The notes below the pieces were generated by a model. It saw only the letters and a program-made list of their open reading frames with translations, ran no database searches and was not told where the DNA came from. From the IMG/VR virus record IMGVR_UViG_3300013100_000003, positions 1 through 50,224 of that record: 50,224 bases of DNA. One strand, given 5' to 3'. The position numbers were made by a program, and so were the translations under genes. Of this stretch, positions 24,450 through 33,473 are shown one piece after another. Every line of letters starts with the position of its first letter. The first letter of the stretch is position 1. The stretch comes from a virus.

Positions 24450-25865
24450 ATGGCTCAGAATGTTTTAACGGATACCGGATTCAACCGCCCAACACTGGCA
24501 GTGCTGGTTCAGAGAATCGGCGACAGGCTGGAGGCGGCTGTAGGCCCAATCAGCAGAAAGCCAGACTCAAACACAGGTCAGTTTATTGGCAGCGTCGCAG
24601 AAGAGATCGCGATTGCATACGAAACGACTGAGGCGGTTTGGCTATCTCGCTTTATTGAGTCGGCAACCGGATTTGCGCTTGATGCTATCGGTGAGTGGAT
24701 GGGCGGCACGGCGCGACGCGGAAGAAGCCAGACGCAAGTCAACGCCGTTGTATATGGTGATGAAAGTCGCCCGGTTCCGGCTGGCGCTCTGGCATCATTC
24801 CAGAATTACACTTTCGTTCTAACCCAGGCTGTGACAATCACGCGAGGATCTTTGGTTGATGGTTCTTTCAACATCACAGATCCCAGCCAGGCAAGCTACT
24901 CAGCTCGCGTGAATGGACTTGATTACACCTACACTCGGAAAGCGGCTGACACGGCGTCAAACATCGCTCAGGGTCTGGCTTCGCTCATTAATGGAAGCCC
25001 AAACTACTCAGCATCGTCTAACGGCTCCCTGGTCAAAATGACCTCTGAGAACATGGTTGAAGGATATTCTGTTTCGCTGTCTGCAGGCATGACATGGAAC
25101 AAGATTGGCTCTCCAGCAATTTTCAGCGCGGTTGATTATGGTGCCATCTCTGTTCCTGTCGGGGCGCTGAATAACCCTGTTTCAGCTATCGCAGGTTGGA
25201 CTGGTGTTAACAACCTGGTAGCAGGATCTACCGGCAGCGAGCGAGAAACTGATTCAGCTTATCGCCAGCGGCTTCAAAACAGCTTAGGTGCCGGTGAGGG
25301 CAAGGCTACGATCAACGCCATCAAGTCAGCTCTGCTAAATGATGTTGAGGGCGTGACGCTGGCAGAGGTACTGGAGAATGATACCTTATTCCCTACTGCC
25401 GAAATCGACGCTAAGTCTATTCTGTGCATTGTGGACGGAGGTCTGGAGCAGGAGATCGCTCAAAAGATATGGGATATGAAAGCGGGTGGCATCTCAACCA
25501 GTGGCGACATTCTGGTTACGGCATACGATACAAGCGGCAGGCCGCACGGCGTTTACTTTTCCCGATCAGGCCGAACCCCGGTTTACATCCGAGTAAAAGT
25601 CGATAAGCAGAATCCAGAGGAAGGGTTGCCAGCAAACATCGTCAGCCTGATTGAGAGTGGTGTTGCCAATTACTTTGCAACCCTGGGCCTGGGTGATGAT
25701 GTGGTTATTCAGCGCATTTACGGCTATGTCTATGCTAATACGACTGGCATTGCTAAGATGACCATCACGGCGAGCACTGACGGATCATCTTTCAGCGCCA
25801 ACGATATCACGATCCCTGAAACGGGTTCAGCGCAACTTACATCAACAGAGGTGACGGGTGTCTGA
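24450..25865 (+). CDS. Baseplate J protein (gpJ-like wedge)
   Basis: 471 aa. It has the DTGFNRPTLAVLVQ start, GFALDAIGEWMG and the family core TGSERETDSAYRQRLQNSLGAGEGKATINAIKSALL (split across residues about 265-300), with GVTLAEVLENDT. It builds the baseplate wedges. Overlaps the next gene by 8 bp. Confidence 0.93.
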   Translation: MAQNVLTDTGFNRPTLAVLVQRIGDRLEAAVGPISRKPDSNTGQFIGSVAEEIAIAYETTEAVWLSRFIESATGFALDAIGEWMGGTARRGRSQTQVNAVVYGDESRPVPAGALASFQNYTFVLTQAVTITRGSLVDGSFNITDPSQASYSARVNGLDYTYTRKAADTASNIAQGLASLINGSPNYSASSNGSLVKMTSENMVEGYSVSLSAGMTWNKIGSPAIFSAVDYGAISVPVGALNNPVSAIAGWTGVNNLVAGSTGSERETDSAYRQRLQNSLGAGEGKATINAIKSALLNDVEGVTLAEVLENDTLFPTAEIDAKSILCIVDGGLEQEIAQKIWDMKAGGISTSGDILVTAYDTSGRPHGVYFSRSGRTPVYIRVKVDKQNPEEGLPANIVSLIESGVANYFATLGLGDDVVIQRIYGYVYANTTGIAKMTITASTDGSSFSANDITIPETGSAQLTSTEVTGV

Positions 25866-26655
25866 TTGGGATACATTCAACTATGAGGGGCTCATAAAAA
25901 CGCGCCCTACCTCATACCTACAGCAAGATCCAGAAAAGCAGATCCCTAACGCAATGGCGGCTTTCGTGTCGCCACTAAATGAGCGCGAGGAGGTTGAGGA
26001 GCGGATCTACCTATCACAGAGCATCTACAATGCAACCGGGATCGATCTTGATCGGTTCGGTGAGTATGTCGGACTGAATCGCAACAACCTGTCAGATGAT
26101 GAATACCGCAAGCAGATCCTACGCGTTAAGTTCACGCTGGGTGGCAGCGGCACAGAGGCTGACTTGATGAAACTTGCTCAGGCCATAACTAACTTCGCTG
26201 AAATTAACTTTGTGGAGCATCCGCCAGCGGCCTTTATTGTCCATGCGTCAGGGCCAGAGGTGTCTCCAGAGCTTTTGACGTCCCTGGACGCAGCGGCGGC
26301 AGCTGGGGTAAGGGCTTACACTACTCACGATTACGGCAGTGGATCATTCATGCTGGCTGGGATCGATGTTAGCTCAGGCGTGGCTATGCAAGTTGGTGTG
26401 AATACAGCCATGCAGGTTGGCAACAATACCGCTCTTGGGCTGGGGAAGGGTTCGGCATACTTGGGCGGCAGTCGCCTTGCATCATACCGGCAGACTGATG
26501 GAGCTGGAGGCGTGGTTGAGGTTATAGATGAAAATAGTAACCACTCCATTTTATCCGATGGAGATGGTAATATGATCTCAGCTCAAACCAACGCCTATGA
26601 TCAAGGCTCGCCGAATCATCTGGCTGGCGCATTCAAGAAAGAGGATCAGTATTAA
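25858..26655 (+). CDS. Tail protein, DUF2612-like
   Basis: 265 aa. Start GTG 25858 inside the baseplate J gene. The N-terminal half has SIYNATGIDLDRFGEYVGLNR and DDEYRKQILRVKF, the DUF2612/gpI-like pattern of the wedge tip. The C-terminal part is Gly/Ala/Val-rich and may attach fibres. Confidence 0.83.
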   Translation: MSDWDTFNYEGLIKTRPTSYLQQDPEKQIPNAMAAFVSPLNEREEVEERIYLSQSIYNATGIDLDRFGEYVGLNRNNLSDDEYRKQILRVKFTLGGSGTEADLMKLAQAITNFAEINFVEHPPAAFIVHASGPEVSPELLTSLDAAAAAGVRAYTTHDYGSGSFMLAGIDVSSGVAMQVGVNTAMQVGNNTALGLGKGSAYLGGSRLASYRQTDGAGGVVEVIDENSNHSILSDGDGNMISAQTNAYDQGSPNHLAGAFKKEDQY

Positions 26656-27152
26656 TGGATTCATTCGCATCAAAAGACATTCAATACCCGGACGGGCAGC
26701 CTAATAAGGTGGTAGTTCCGGCAGAGATTCAGGAGTCAGGTTTTAAACCGCCTGTCAGAGCGTCAAACGGCGAGCTGATATTAGGTGATGCTTTGTCAGC
26801 CAATCACCTCAACTACATTCTGAATGACCTTTACAATCAGCTTAAGTCAGCTCCTAAGGTGACGAAGAAAACAGGCGACAGCGGCTCAGGAACTCGCGTG
26901 TTCTCGAATGGAGACATTGAAATGTGGGGGCTGGCATCCGTTCCGTCATCTGGAATTCTGGATGTTGTATACCCAATCCCGTTGCCTGATATAACTTATG
27001 ATATACGGGTTACAGATACCGGAGACCTCAACGCCGCGTCAGTTAGAATCGGTGGCGGATCAACTAAAACAGGCTTTAGGATTTATGCCAGTAACTCTCA
27101 GGGAGTAGGTGTATCCAGGGCTGTTTACTGGAAGGTGGTATATCATGGCTGA
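26655..27152 (+). CDS. Short tail appendage protein, gp53-like end
   Basis: 165 aa. The last 90 residues form a beta domain ending VYWKVVYHG, as in the C-terminal 'gp53-like' fibre domain. N-terminal region with an NHLNYILNDLYNQ helix likely binds the baseplate. The stop overlaps the start of the next fibre gene. Confidence 0.72.
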   Translation: MDSFASKDIQYPDGQPNKVVVPAEIQESGFKPPVRASNGELILGDALSANHLNYILNDLYNQLKSAPKVTKKTGDSGSGTRVFSNGDIEMWGLASVPSSGILDVVYPIPLPDITYDIRVTDTGDLNAASVRIGGGSTKTGFRIYASNSQGVGVSRAVYWKVVYHG

Positions 27153-28017
27153 TATCCTTTTAAAGTACCTGCAAGATCTTCCTGCAGCCGGGGCTGTAGC
27201 AGGTACAGATTTAATGCATGTTAACCAGTCAGGGCAGGACAGATCTCTGACAGTCAATGTGCTGATGCGGTTTGTTGTTGATCTTCTATTGCCAGTTGGG
27301 TCGGTTCACTTTCGCGCTGATAGCTCCAACCCGAACAACCTGTTCCCTGGAACGACGTGGGTTAAACTGGCAGCCGGTAAAAACATCAGGACGGCAGCGG
27401 AAAACGGCACTGACATTCTGGCTACCGGAGGCGCAGATGACGTGACGCTAAACGGAAATAATTTACCGTCGCATTCTCACAGCTTCACTAACGGAGTAAC
27501 AAGCGCCGTCGGCGATCACGTCCATAACACATGGACAGGTAACGCCGGAGGGCACTCGCATAGTGCATACACTGATGCACAGGGGAGCCATGCTCACAGG
27601 GCGTGGACTGATGTTCAGGGTCAGCACGCCCACTCCGCGTGGACAGACGAGCAAGGCCAACACTCCCACCCATTCCTTGCCGCTGGTGGTACAGGTTCAG
27701 GTCGAGGCTTATTGATTGGTGTAAAAGAATTTGAATCCGGGCCAGAGCCTATTCATCAGGCCGGGCTTCACTCGCATAACGTAGGCGTCGGTGCGGCAGG
27801 GAATCACTCACATAACGTAGGCATGGATGTAGCCGGGAATCACGGTCATAACATAACAGTTAATGGCGTTGGCGATCACGCTCACGCAGTCGGAATGAAT
27901 GGAGCGGGTGCTCATCAACACTCTGTGACTGGTACTATTACTCCTAGCGGCTCAAATACGGCATTTTCAGTTGTTAATGCTCATGTTAAACTGGCCGCAT
28001 GGCGCAGAACTTTATAA
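27145..28017 (+). CDS. Tail fibre with histidine-dyad needle
   Basis: 290 aa from ATG 27145, overlapping the previous stop; a start at 27109 lacks a ribosome site. Residues 1-105 have VGSVHFRADSSNPNNLFPGTTW (shared collar-type domain). From about 110 to 275 come about a dozen HxH dyads (HSH, HVH, HAH, HGH, HQH), each preceded by Gly or Asp and spaced by 10-12 residues. In T4 gp37 such dyads bind iron along a thin trimeric needle. It ends AHVKLAAWRRTL. Confidence 0.85.
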   Translation: MADILLKYLQDLPAAGAVAGTDLMHVNQSGQDRSLTVNVLMRFVVDLLLPVGSVHFRADSSNPNNLFPGTTWVKLAAGKNIRTAAENGTDILATGGADDVTLNGNNLPSHSHSFTNGVTSAVGDHVHNTWTGNAGGHSHSAYTDAQGSHAHRAWTDVQGQHAHSAWTDEQGQHSHPFLAAGGTGSGRGLLIGVKEFESGPEPIHQAGLHSHNVGVGAAGNHSHNVGMDVAGNHGHNITVNGVGDHAHAVGMNGAGAHQHSVTGTITPSGSNTAFSVVNAHVKLAAWRRTL

Positions 28018-28023
28018 ATTAAC

Positions 28024-28044
28024 GGGGCTTCGGCCCCATTTTTA
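28024..28044 (+). terminator. Terminator between fibre and tailspike
   Basis: GGGGC-TTCG-GCCCC then ATTTTTATT. It isolates the tailspike gene from the baseplate operon. Confidence 0.85.
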
Positions 28045-28065
28045 TTCAAATGGGAACCAATATAA

Positions 28066-30621
28066 ATGGCAGATCCAAAGGTTAGAATCACAGACCTACC
28101 AGTAAAAGATCAGATTACTGGCGGTAAAATCATGCTTAATCAGAACGGCATCGACTGGCAGACTGACGCGGGGCAGTTGGTTCTTAAGCAGAATAACCTT
28201 GCCGATGTAGATCCTGAAATGTCACGCGGGAATCTTAACGTTTTCTCAAAAGAGGAAGTGAGTAACCTGGTTGGTGGTGGCGGCATCCCGGATCAAATCC
28301 AGGCTCAGGACGGATTCAAATACATTGGGCGAGTTGCATCGTTCGCAGATCTGGTGGCAGTGGTTCCCTCTAAAGCCGGTGAGCGTGTAATGGTCAGCGG
28401 ATATCACTCAGGCAGCGACGTCGGCGGCGGAATCTTCATTTCTCGCGCCGGTTCAGTTGGTGTAAGCGACGGCGGTACTGTTGTTCCGGTTAATGGCAGT
28501 TTCTATTGGCAGCGACTGATCGAGGATGCTGGATCTCTGGACGTTACCCACTTCGGCGCGAAGAAAGATAACGCTACCGACTGTGCTGGTGCTTGTCTTG
28601 CAATGTGGAATTACACTCAGACTCTGGGTAATGGCGGCAACAAAATCGGCATTCAATTCCCAGCGGGTGAGTTCGCGGTTGGTAACGTCGATATTTCAGC
28701 GAACTATGTCGGCAACTTCCGTCTTTCTGGCAAGGGTAATTCAACCGTTTTCGGCTACTTCCCATCCACGCGAATTAAGCTGATTGGCGCTGATAATGCT
28801 CCAGCGTTTAAGGTTCAGGCTCGCCGCTCTGACGTTTCAAACGTGCAGATTTACGGTCAGTATGAAGTTAAGGCGAACACTCGCGGATTCTTTAAGAATA
28901 CCTGTACGTCAGGACAATATGTTCACGGCATCAACTGGCGCTCAGAGTATACCGGAGGCCCGATCTTCGATCTGCTTGATACCCTGGATACGAAATTCAG
29001 TGAGTTCTATGCCAGCTACTCTTACGGCGGCGTAATCTATGGCACTCCGTCAATGTCAGAGCAGGGTTCGTGGGATCACCTGACGGCTATTGAACTGTCC
29101 AACTTTAACGTTCAGCGCTGCTACAACAAGCCAGCATTTGACCTGCAGAGATCCGGTCAGTCATTCATCTATAACGGCTGGATCGAGAAAACTGATTACC
29201 CAGGTGATTTATCTAACGGACAGTGGATCATCCAGGGCTTGAGCATGGAGGATTGCGTAAACCCTCTGGATCTGACGTTTACCCGCGCTCAGTTGAGTCA
29301 AATCAACATGCAGGGAACATCATCAGTCCGCTATGACAACCCAGAGAAATCTCGCCTGTTGAGCACTTACGAGATGGGCCGCAACCGCATTGAGGCATAT
29401 GGCGCTCAATTCTTTGGTAGCCTGTCATATGACTACCTGTCCAGCCATTACCGCCTTTCTAACAACACGGCGAATGCGGCATGGTTTAACCTGGGCAAGT
29501 TGATCGTGACCAACCAGAACGACGCAACGAAGATCCGATTCTTTGGCGCTAACGGTCAGGCGTCAGCATCATCAGATCAGGGGATTTTCGACAGCAACAA
29601 CTTCGGTGGTGGTGAATGCTCACTGACTCTCCGCCGCGTACCCGGCTCAGGCACTCGCCAGGATTGCGCAATTGAAGTTCACGGCAACTCGCCAATTGCT
29701 GACATCCGCTTAAGTCGTCCGTATGAGAATGACGTAGAGGTTTATGTTCAGCTTAAGCCAAATTGCGGCATTGTAACTGCAATGCTGGAAACCACTGCCA
29801 ATAGTCGCTTTGATAGCGGTACGCGCTTCCTGTGGACTTATAACGGCGCAGCTGTGGCAGATGATGTGATTGCAGGCATGGCGCTTTACTCGCCTCGCAG
29901 AACCGTTTCCTTTGGCACAATCGGCGCAGGCCTGGCAATCATGGAAGATAAGACGCTGGCTTTCAGTGGTCGCGCCCTTATCGATGGTAAAATGCCTTTC
30001 AACCACAACGGCAAAACTTACCTGATGCCACTGGAAATCTCTCCTGATGGGTCTGACTCTTTCGCCCGTACCGGTGAGATCGATGGAACCAAAATTGATA
30101 ACCTTCTGGGCGGCAGCATGAACCAGACATGGATCAACAGTGCGAAAACTGGCGCAGATGCTCAGGCAGGTATTTTGAATCTCAGCGTTCAGGCTGGCGC
30201 GGCTATCTCCCTGCAGACTGGCATCGCGGATCTGACAACTGAGATGACCATTGTTTCCGGCCCCGCGAATACCGGCACTGCCATCAGCACCTCGTTTGAT
30301 TTCCGCAAAGCAAACGCCGGTACTGGTCAGAACACATTGCGAATCGTTTTCGCTGGTAAGGTTAATGGCAAAAACGAGATCTACCTGGCTAAACGCCTGA
30401 GCGGTCAGACTACTACTCTGAGTCCTGCAAACGGCTTTATCAATGATGGTCAGGTTTTGAAGATCGCAACCAAAGGAAGTAGCGTTAAGGTTTATGCCGA
30501 TAACGTTATTATCTGGGATCTGACGATTGAAGATTTTACCACCTTCACTTACGCGGGTTTTGGTACGTCGAGCGCTAACGCCGGACTTAAAATCTCTAAG
30601 CTGAAATTCTTCAAGTCATAA
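28066..30621 (+). CDS. Tailspike, probable polysaccharide depolymerase
   Basis: 851 aa. Residues 1-100 make a baseplate-attachment domain (VRITDLPVKDQITGG). FYWQRLIEDAGSLDVTHFGAK (about 145-165) marks the neck before a pectate-lyase-like beta-helix that fills 170-620. The last 130 residues resemble a lectin-like jelly roll. Such proteins bind and cut capsule or O-antigen and set host range. It is the only gene of its transcript. Confidence 0.9.
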   Translation: MADPKVRITDLPVKDQITGGKIMLNQNGIDWQTDAGQLVLKQNNLADVDPEMSRGNLNVFSKEEVSNLVGGGGIPDQIQAQDGFKYIGRVASFADLVAVVPSKAGERVMVSGYHSGSDVGGGIFISRAGSVGVSDGGTVVPVNGSFYWQRLIEDAGSLDVTHFGAKKDNATDCAGACLAMWNYTQTLGNGGNKIGIQFPAGEFAVGNVDISANYVGNFRLSGKGNSTVFGYFPSTRIKLIGADNAPAFKVQARRSDVSNVQIYGQYEVKANTRGFFKNTCTSGQYVHGINWRSEYTGGPIFDLLDTLDTKFSEFYASYSYGGVIYGTPSMSEQGSWDHLTAIELSNFNVQRCYNKPAFDLQRSGQSFIYNGWIEKTDYPGDLSNGQWIIQGLSMEDCVNPLDLTFTRAQLSQINMQGTSSVRYDNPEKSRLLSTYEMGRNRIEAYGAQFFGSLSYDYLSSHYRLSNNTANAAWFNLGKLIVTNQNDATKIRFFGANGQASASSDQGIFDSNNFGGGECSLTLRRVPGSGTRQDCAIEVHGNSPIADIRLSRPYENDVEVYVQLKPNCGIVTAMLETTANSRFDSGTRFLWTYNGAAVADDVIAGMALYSPRRTVSFGTIGAGLAIMEDKTLAFSGRALIDGKMPFNHNGKTYLMPLEISPDGSDSFARTGEIDGTKIDNLLGGSMNQTWINSAKTGADAQAGILNLSVQAGAAISLQTGIADLTTEMTIVSGPANTGTAISTSFDFRKANAGTGQNTLRIVFAGKVNGKNEIYLAKRLSGQTTTLSPANGFINDGQVLKIATKGSSVKVYADNVIIWDLTIEDFTTFTYAGFGTSSANAGLKISKLKFFKS

Positions 30622-30625
30622 CAAA

Positions 30626-30653
30626 AAGGGCCGCTTATGCGGCCCTTCTTTTA
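30626..30653. terminator. Bidirectional terminator
   Basis: AAGGGCCGC-TTAT-GCGGCCCTT, with CTTTT on the plus side and TTTTTG on the minus side. It ends the convergent tailspike and minus-strand operons. Confidence 0.92.
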
Positions 30654-30839
30654 CACCTCTACTACATCAAACCAATTACACTCCAGCGCCTGCATTATTG
30701 CTATGAGCTGATCAACTCGCGGGATTGACTGGCCTGTCTCGAATCGGCTAATCATGCGCTGATTGATGCCGGTCTGTGCTGCTAATTGTGCCTGGCTTAC
30801 CTTTGCCTTTCGGCGTGCTTCTGCGATTAACAAAATCAT
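30651..30839 (-). CDS. Small HTH protein, XRE/Cro family
   Basis: 62 aa, one XRE helix-turn-helix: ARRKAKVSQAQLAAQTGI then NQRMISRFETGQSIP. Last gene of the minus operon, 11 bp after ssb; the stop overlaps the terminator. At the tail of the replication-recombination transcript it could provide feedback on early transcription. Its operator is unknown; the palindrome at 35604 is one candidate. Confidence 0.88.
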   Translation of the reverse strand: MILLIAEARRKAKVSQAQLAAQTGINQRMISRFETGQSIPRVDQLIAIMQALECNWFDVVEV

Positions 30840-30850
30840 CTTTCAGATCC

Positions 30851-31369
30851 TTAAAACGGAATGTCGTCGTCAAAGTCCATCGGCGGCTCATTGCTATTCT
30901 GTTGAGCTGGGCGCTGTTGTTGCCCTTGCGGACCGCTTCGCTGAGGTTGTTGCTGTGGTTGCTGAGGCTGGCCCCAACCGGTGTTAGATGCACTGCGATT
31001 GCCGCCACCATTTCCACCTTCAGGAGCCTTGCCGATCATTTGCATGGTGCCGCCAACATTTACCACGATCTCAGTTGTGTAACGATCCTGGCCGTCTTTT
31101 TGCCACTTGCGAGTTTTGAGCTGGCCCTCAATGTAAACCTGAGATCCTTTCTTGAGATACTCTCCCGCGATCTCCGCGAGCTTGCCGAAAATTACAACGC
31201 GGTGCCACTCAGTAAGCTCTTTAGTTTCCCCGGTATTTTTGTCCTTCCAGCTCTCTGAGGTGGCAATAGTCAGGTTAGCGACAGCGCCGCCATTTGGCAT
31301 GAATCGAATCTCAGGATCGTTGCCGAGGTTTCCGAGGATGGTTACTTTATTTACGCCGCGTGATGCCAT
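30851..31369 (-). CDS. ssb: Single-stranded DNA-binding protein
   Basis: 172 aa. OB-fold in residues 1-110 ([41 protein letters not shown]), a Gln/Pro/Gly linker and the conserved acidic tip ending MDFDDDIPF. Very like E. coli SSB, so it should interact with host repair and replication proteins. Confidence 0.97.
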   Translation of the reverse strand: MASRGVNKVTILGNLGNDPEIRFMPNGGAVANLTIATSESWKDKNTGETKELTEWHRVVIFGKLAEIAGEYLKKGSQVYIEGQLKTRKWQKDGQDRYTTEIVVNVGGTMQMIGKAPEGGNGGGNRSASNTGWGQPQQPQQQPQRSGPQGQQQRPAQQNSNEPPMDFDDDIPF

Positions 31370-31418
31370 GTTAATTTGCTTCCATTTGGTAGGGGCGCTT
31401 TCGCGCCCTCATTGGTGA

Positions 31419-32087
31419 TTAGAAATCTGAGAAGTTGCCGGGTGAATTATCAGCCGGAGCTTCTGGTTCAGCCGTTGGCTCTGGCTGGGTCGGTTGAGGC
31501 TTCTGGGCGATATTGAAACCTTGTCCAGGCTGAACAAGCGATGCCTTTTGCTCATTGTATTTAGCCGTGATAACTCGCATTGCTGCAGAGTCATTACCGA
31601 ACTGTTCCGGGCGGCGAGCATAGTCGTAAATCTGTTTCAGCTTGTCCAGCTCAGTAGCCTTGCCGAGAGAGTTTACAATATCTGTACTACTAACGACAGT
31701 AGCATTGCCATCATCATCAGCCTGGGCGATACCGAACACGCACGCAATAGCATAGCGTCGAGCATAGGTGATCGCTGAACCAACGCCGTGAGCGTCTGGC
31801 TTAGTGATCGGGAATGGTGACGTCACCTGCAGCGATTGTCCGCTGACATGCATAACCTCAGTATTGAGGTAAATGATGTTTCGCTCTGGGCCAACCTCCC
31901 ACGATTGCTGAATCATCAGGTTGTTAGCCTCAAGAGATGGGCGAATAGCCTCCAGGAATGATTCCAGGTTTGCATATCTGCTTTTCAGGTGGTTGTTAGC
32001 CGTATTCTTTTTGGCCTTTGATGACATTGCCTTGCGAGCATTAAACAGGGCCGGGATTAGTTCGTCGCGCTTTTCTGTATAGATCAT
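31419..32087 (-). CDS. erf: ERF-family ssDNA-annealing protein
   Basis: 222 aa. The first 150 residues have the ERF hallmarks: YANLESFLEAIRPSLEANNL, HVSGQSLQ, SAITYARRYAIACVFGIAQ and DDDGN. The C-terminal end is Pro/Glu-rich with a short final motif GNFSDF. It anneals strands for recombination with the adjacent exonuclease (overlap 4 bp), as Red-type pairs do. Confidence 0.95.
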   Translation of the reverse strand: MIYTEKRDELIPALFNARKAMSSKAKKNTANNHLKSRYANLESFLEAIRPSLEANNLMIQQSWEVGPERNIIYLNTEVMHVSGQSLQVTSPFPITKPDAHGVGSAITYARRYAIACVFGIAQADDDGNATVVSSTDIVNSLGKATELDKLKQIYDYARRPEQFGNDSAAMRVITAKYNEQKASLVQPGQGFNIAQKPQPTQPEPTAEPEAPADNSPGNFSDF

Positions 32088-33019
32088 TTGTTTTTCGCCT
32101 TTAAGAATGCTGGGGTTGGTAATTCTTCTTCATCATTGGTCAGGCCGTAGTTAGGCCAGATATTTGTCTCTTTGCAGCGCTTAAACAGCGCCAGTGCTGC
32201 CTTGTACTGAATTCGCCCTTCCTGCAGCTGCTCCTCAGTCATGCGGTACAGCTTAGCGAGAAATGGCTCCTCTTTCTCTTGCGCCAGTAACTTCACGGCA
32301 GTTGGCTTAAAGCCGTAGTACGCCTCAAAGGCGTCATGTTGCAGAGCCATCTTAAGCCAGTATCCGAGGCGGTAGGCGTGTAAGCCGAACTCTTGAGGCT
32401 GTGCTGATTTCGTTGACTTGTAGTCAACAAGGCAAGCGTCAGCGGTAATGCGGTCAATTCGCACTTTAACCGGCACGCCATCAATGATGACGAAAATTGA
32501 AACTTCTGCATGGCCTGACTCAACAACCTCACGCATTGCGCCGTTGCTCATCACAACTTCACGCATCAGCATAACCTTGTCATAATCCTTGCCAGGAACA
32601 ATCTCTCGCCCTTTGGCGGCTTCCTCCACCTGCCTTACGATCCGGTGCCAGATGTTAGGATTCTTCTCTGTCTTATCGACGAGCGCCAGCAGCTCATCAA
32701 GCGATTTATTGCTGTAACCGGCAACGCCCTCAGCTTTGAGGAATGACTTTATCCCTGCTTCGCTGGTAATCAGATCTTTGAACTCTGACTGATCTGGCAT
32801 ACGGATGTATGCCGCGTCAAAGCGATGCTTTTCGAGCATGTTGGTGTGTGCCGTGGTGCCGAATACAAAATGATCGGCAGGCTTAGGGGGAGTGTACTTC
32901 GCCTTTGCAGGGCAGTAGTTAAGCAGCGTTGTCAGGAACGATCCTGATACGTGATCTTTCTCAGCGTGATAAGCCTCATTGCTCAGCTGTTCGCTGGTGA
33001 ACACTTTTGGTTCGTACAT
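32084..33019 (-). CDS. RecE-like exonuclease (PD-(D/E)XK)
   Basis: 311 aa. The start (LSNEAYHAEKDHVSGSFL) and GTTAHTNMLEKHRFDA are as in RecE C-terminal/YqaJ-type nucleases. The catalytic core shows ADACLVDYKSTKSA (D ... D-x-K; about residues 190-203). It digests 5' strands to expose ssDNA for ERF. Confidence 0.92.
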   Translation of the reverse strand: MYEPKVFTSEQLSNEAYHAEKDHVSGSFLTTLLNYCPAKAKYTPPKPADHFVFGTTAHTNMLEKHRFDAAYIRMPDQSEFKDLITSEAGIKSFLKAEGVAGYSNKSLDELLALVDKTEKNPNIWHRIVRQVEEAAKGREIVPGKDYDKVMLMREVVMSNGAMREVVESGHAEVSIFVIIDGVPVKVRIDRITADACLVDYKSTKSAQPQEFGLHAYRLGYWLKMALQHDAFEAYYGFKPTAVKLLAQEKEEPFLAKLYRMTEEQLQEGRIQYKAALALFKRCKETNIWPNYGLTNDEEELPTPAFLKAKNK

Positions 33020-33059
33020 AAAGAAAAGCCTCGTTTGGTGGTCAACGAGGCTGAGTATA

Positions 33060-33473
33060 TTACCGCTCTAAGTAGTAAAGCAAGGCTTTCCAGTAAGATT
33101 CCGCACCAAATGCTAAAGCGGTGAAGTAACCGGCCTCGCGGCACTGTCGCAAGATCCTCACCTGCTCTGGACTTACTTTGCTGTCTGATTTGTTAGTGCG
33201 CTTCATCTCAATAAGTGCGCCGTGATACTCGCCGGACGGCTTGAGGATAACAAAGTCTGATATCCCTTTCAGCATACCAGCCTCTGTCAGCTTTGACCGG
33301 TACTGTACCGGAATATTGCCCTCGTTTACCGGGTGGAAAAACACGATATCCGGGAACTCATAGCGCGTCCTGGATACCGCGTCTACCTGTTCAAGATGCT
33401 CCTTTCGGCTGGAGCCTTTCGGGCCGGTTGGCCCGTCGTAAAACTCAAAGTAAGAATCATCAATTAATTTCAC
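33060..33473 (-). CDS. VRR-NUC-type nuclease
   Basis: 137 aa. Core HGALIEMKR (E-x-K) after SDFVILKPSGEY, with KVSPEQVRILRQCREAGY, the single-domain VRR-NUC pattern of phage Holliday-junction or flap nucleases. It overlaps the helicase end by 14 bp. Confidence 0.9.
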   Translation of the reverse strand: MKLIDDSYFEFYDGPTGPKGSSRKEHLEQVDAVSRTRYEFPDIVFFHPVNEGNIPVQYRSKLTEAGMLKGISDFVILKPSGEYHGALIEMKRTNKSDSKVSPEQVRILRQCREAGYFTALAFGAESYWKALLYYLER

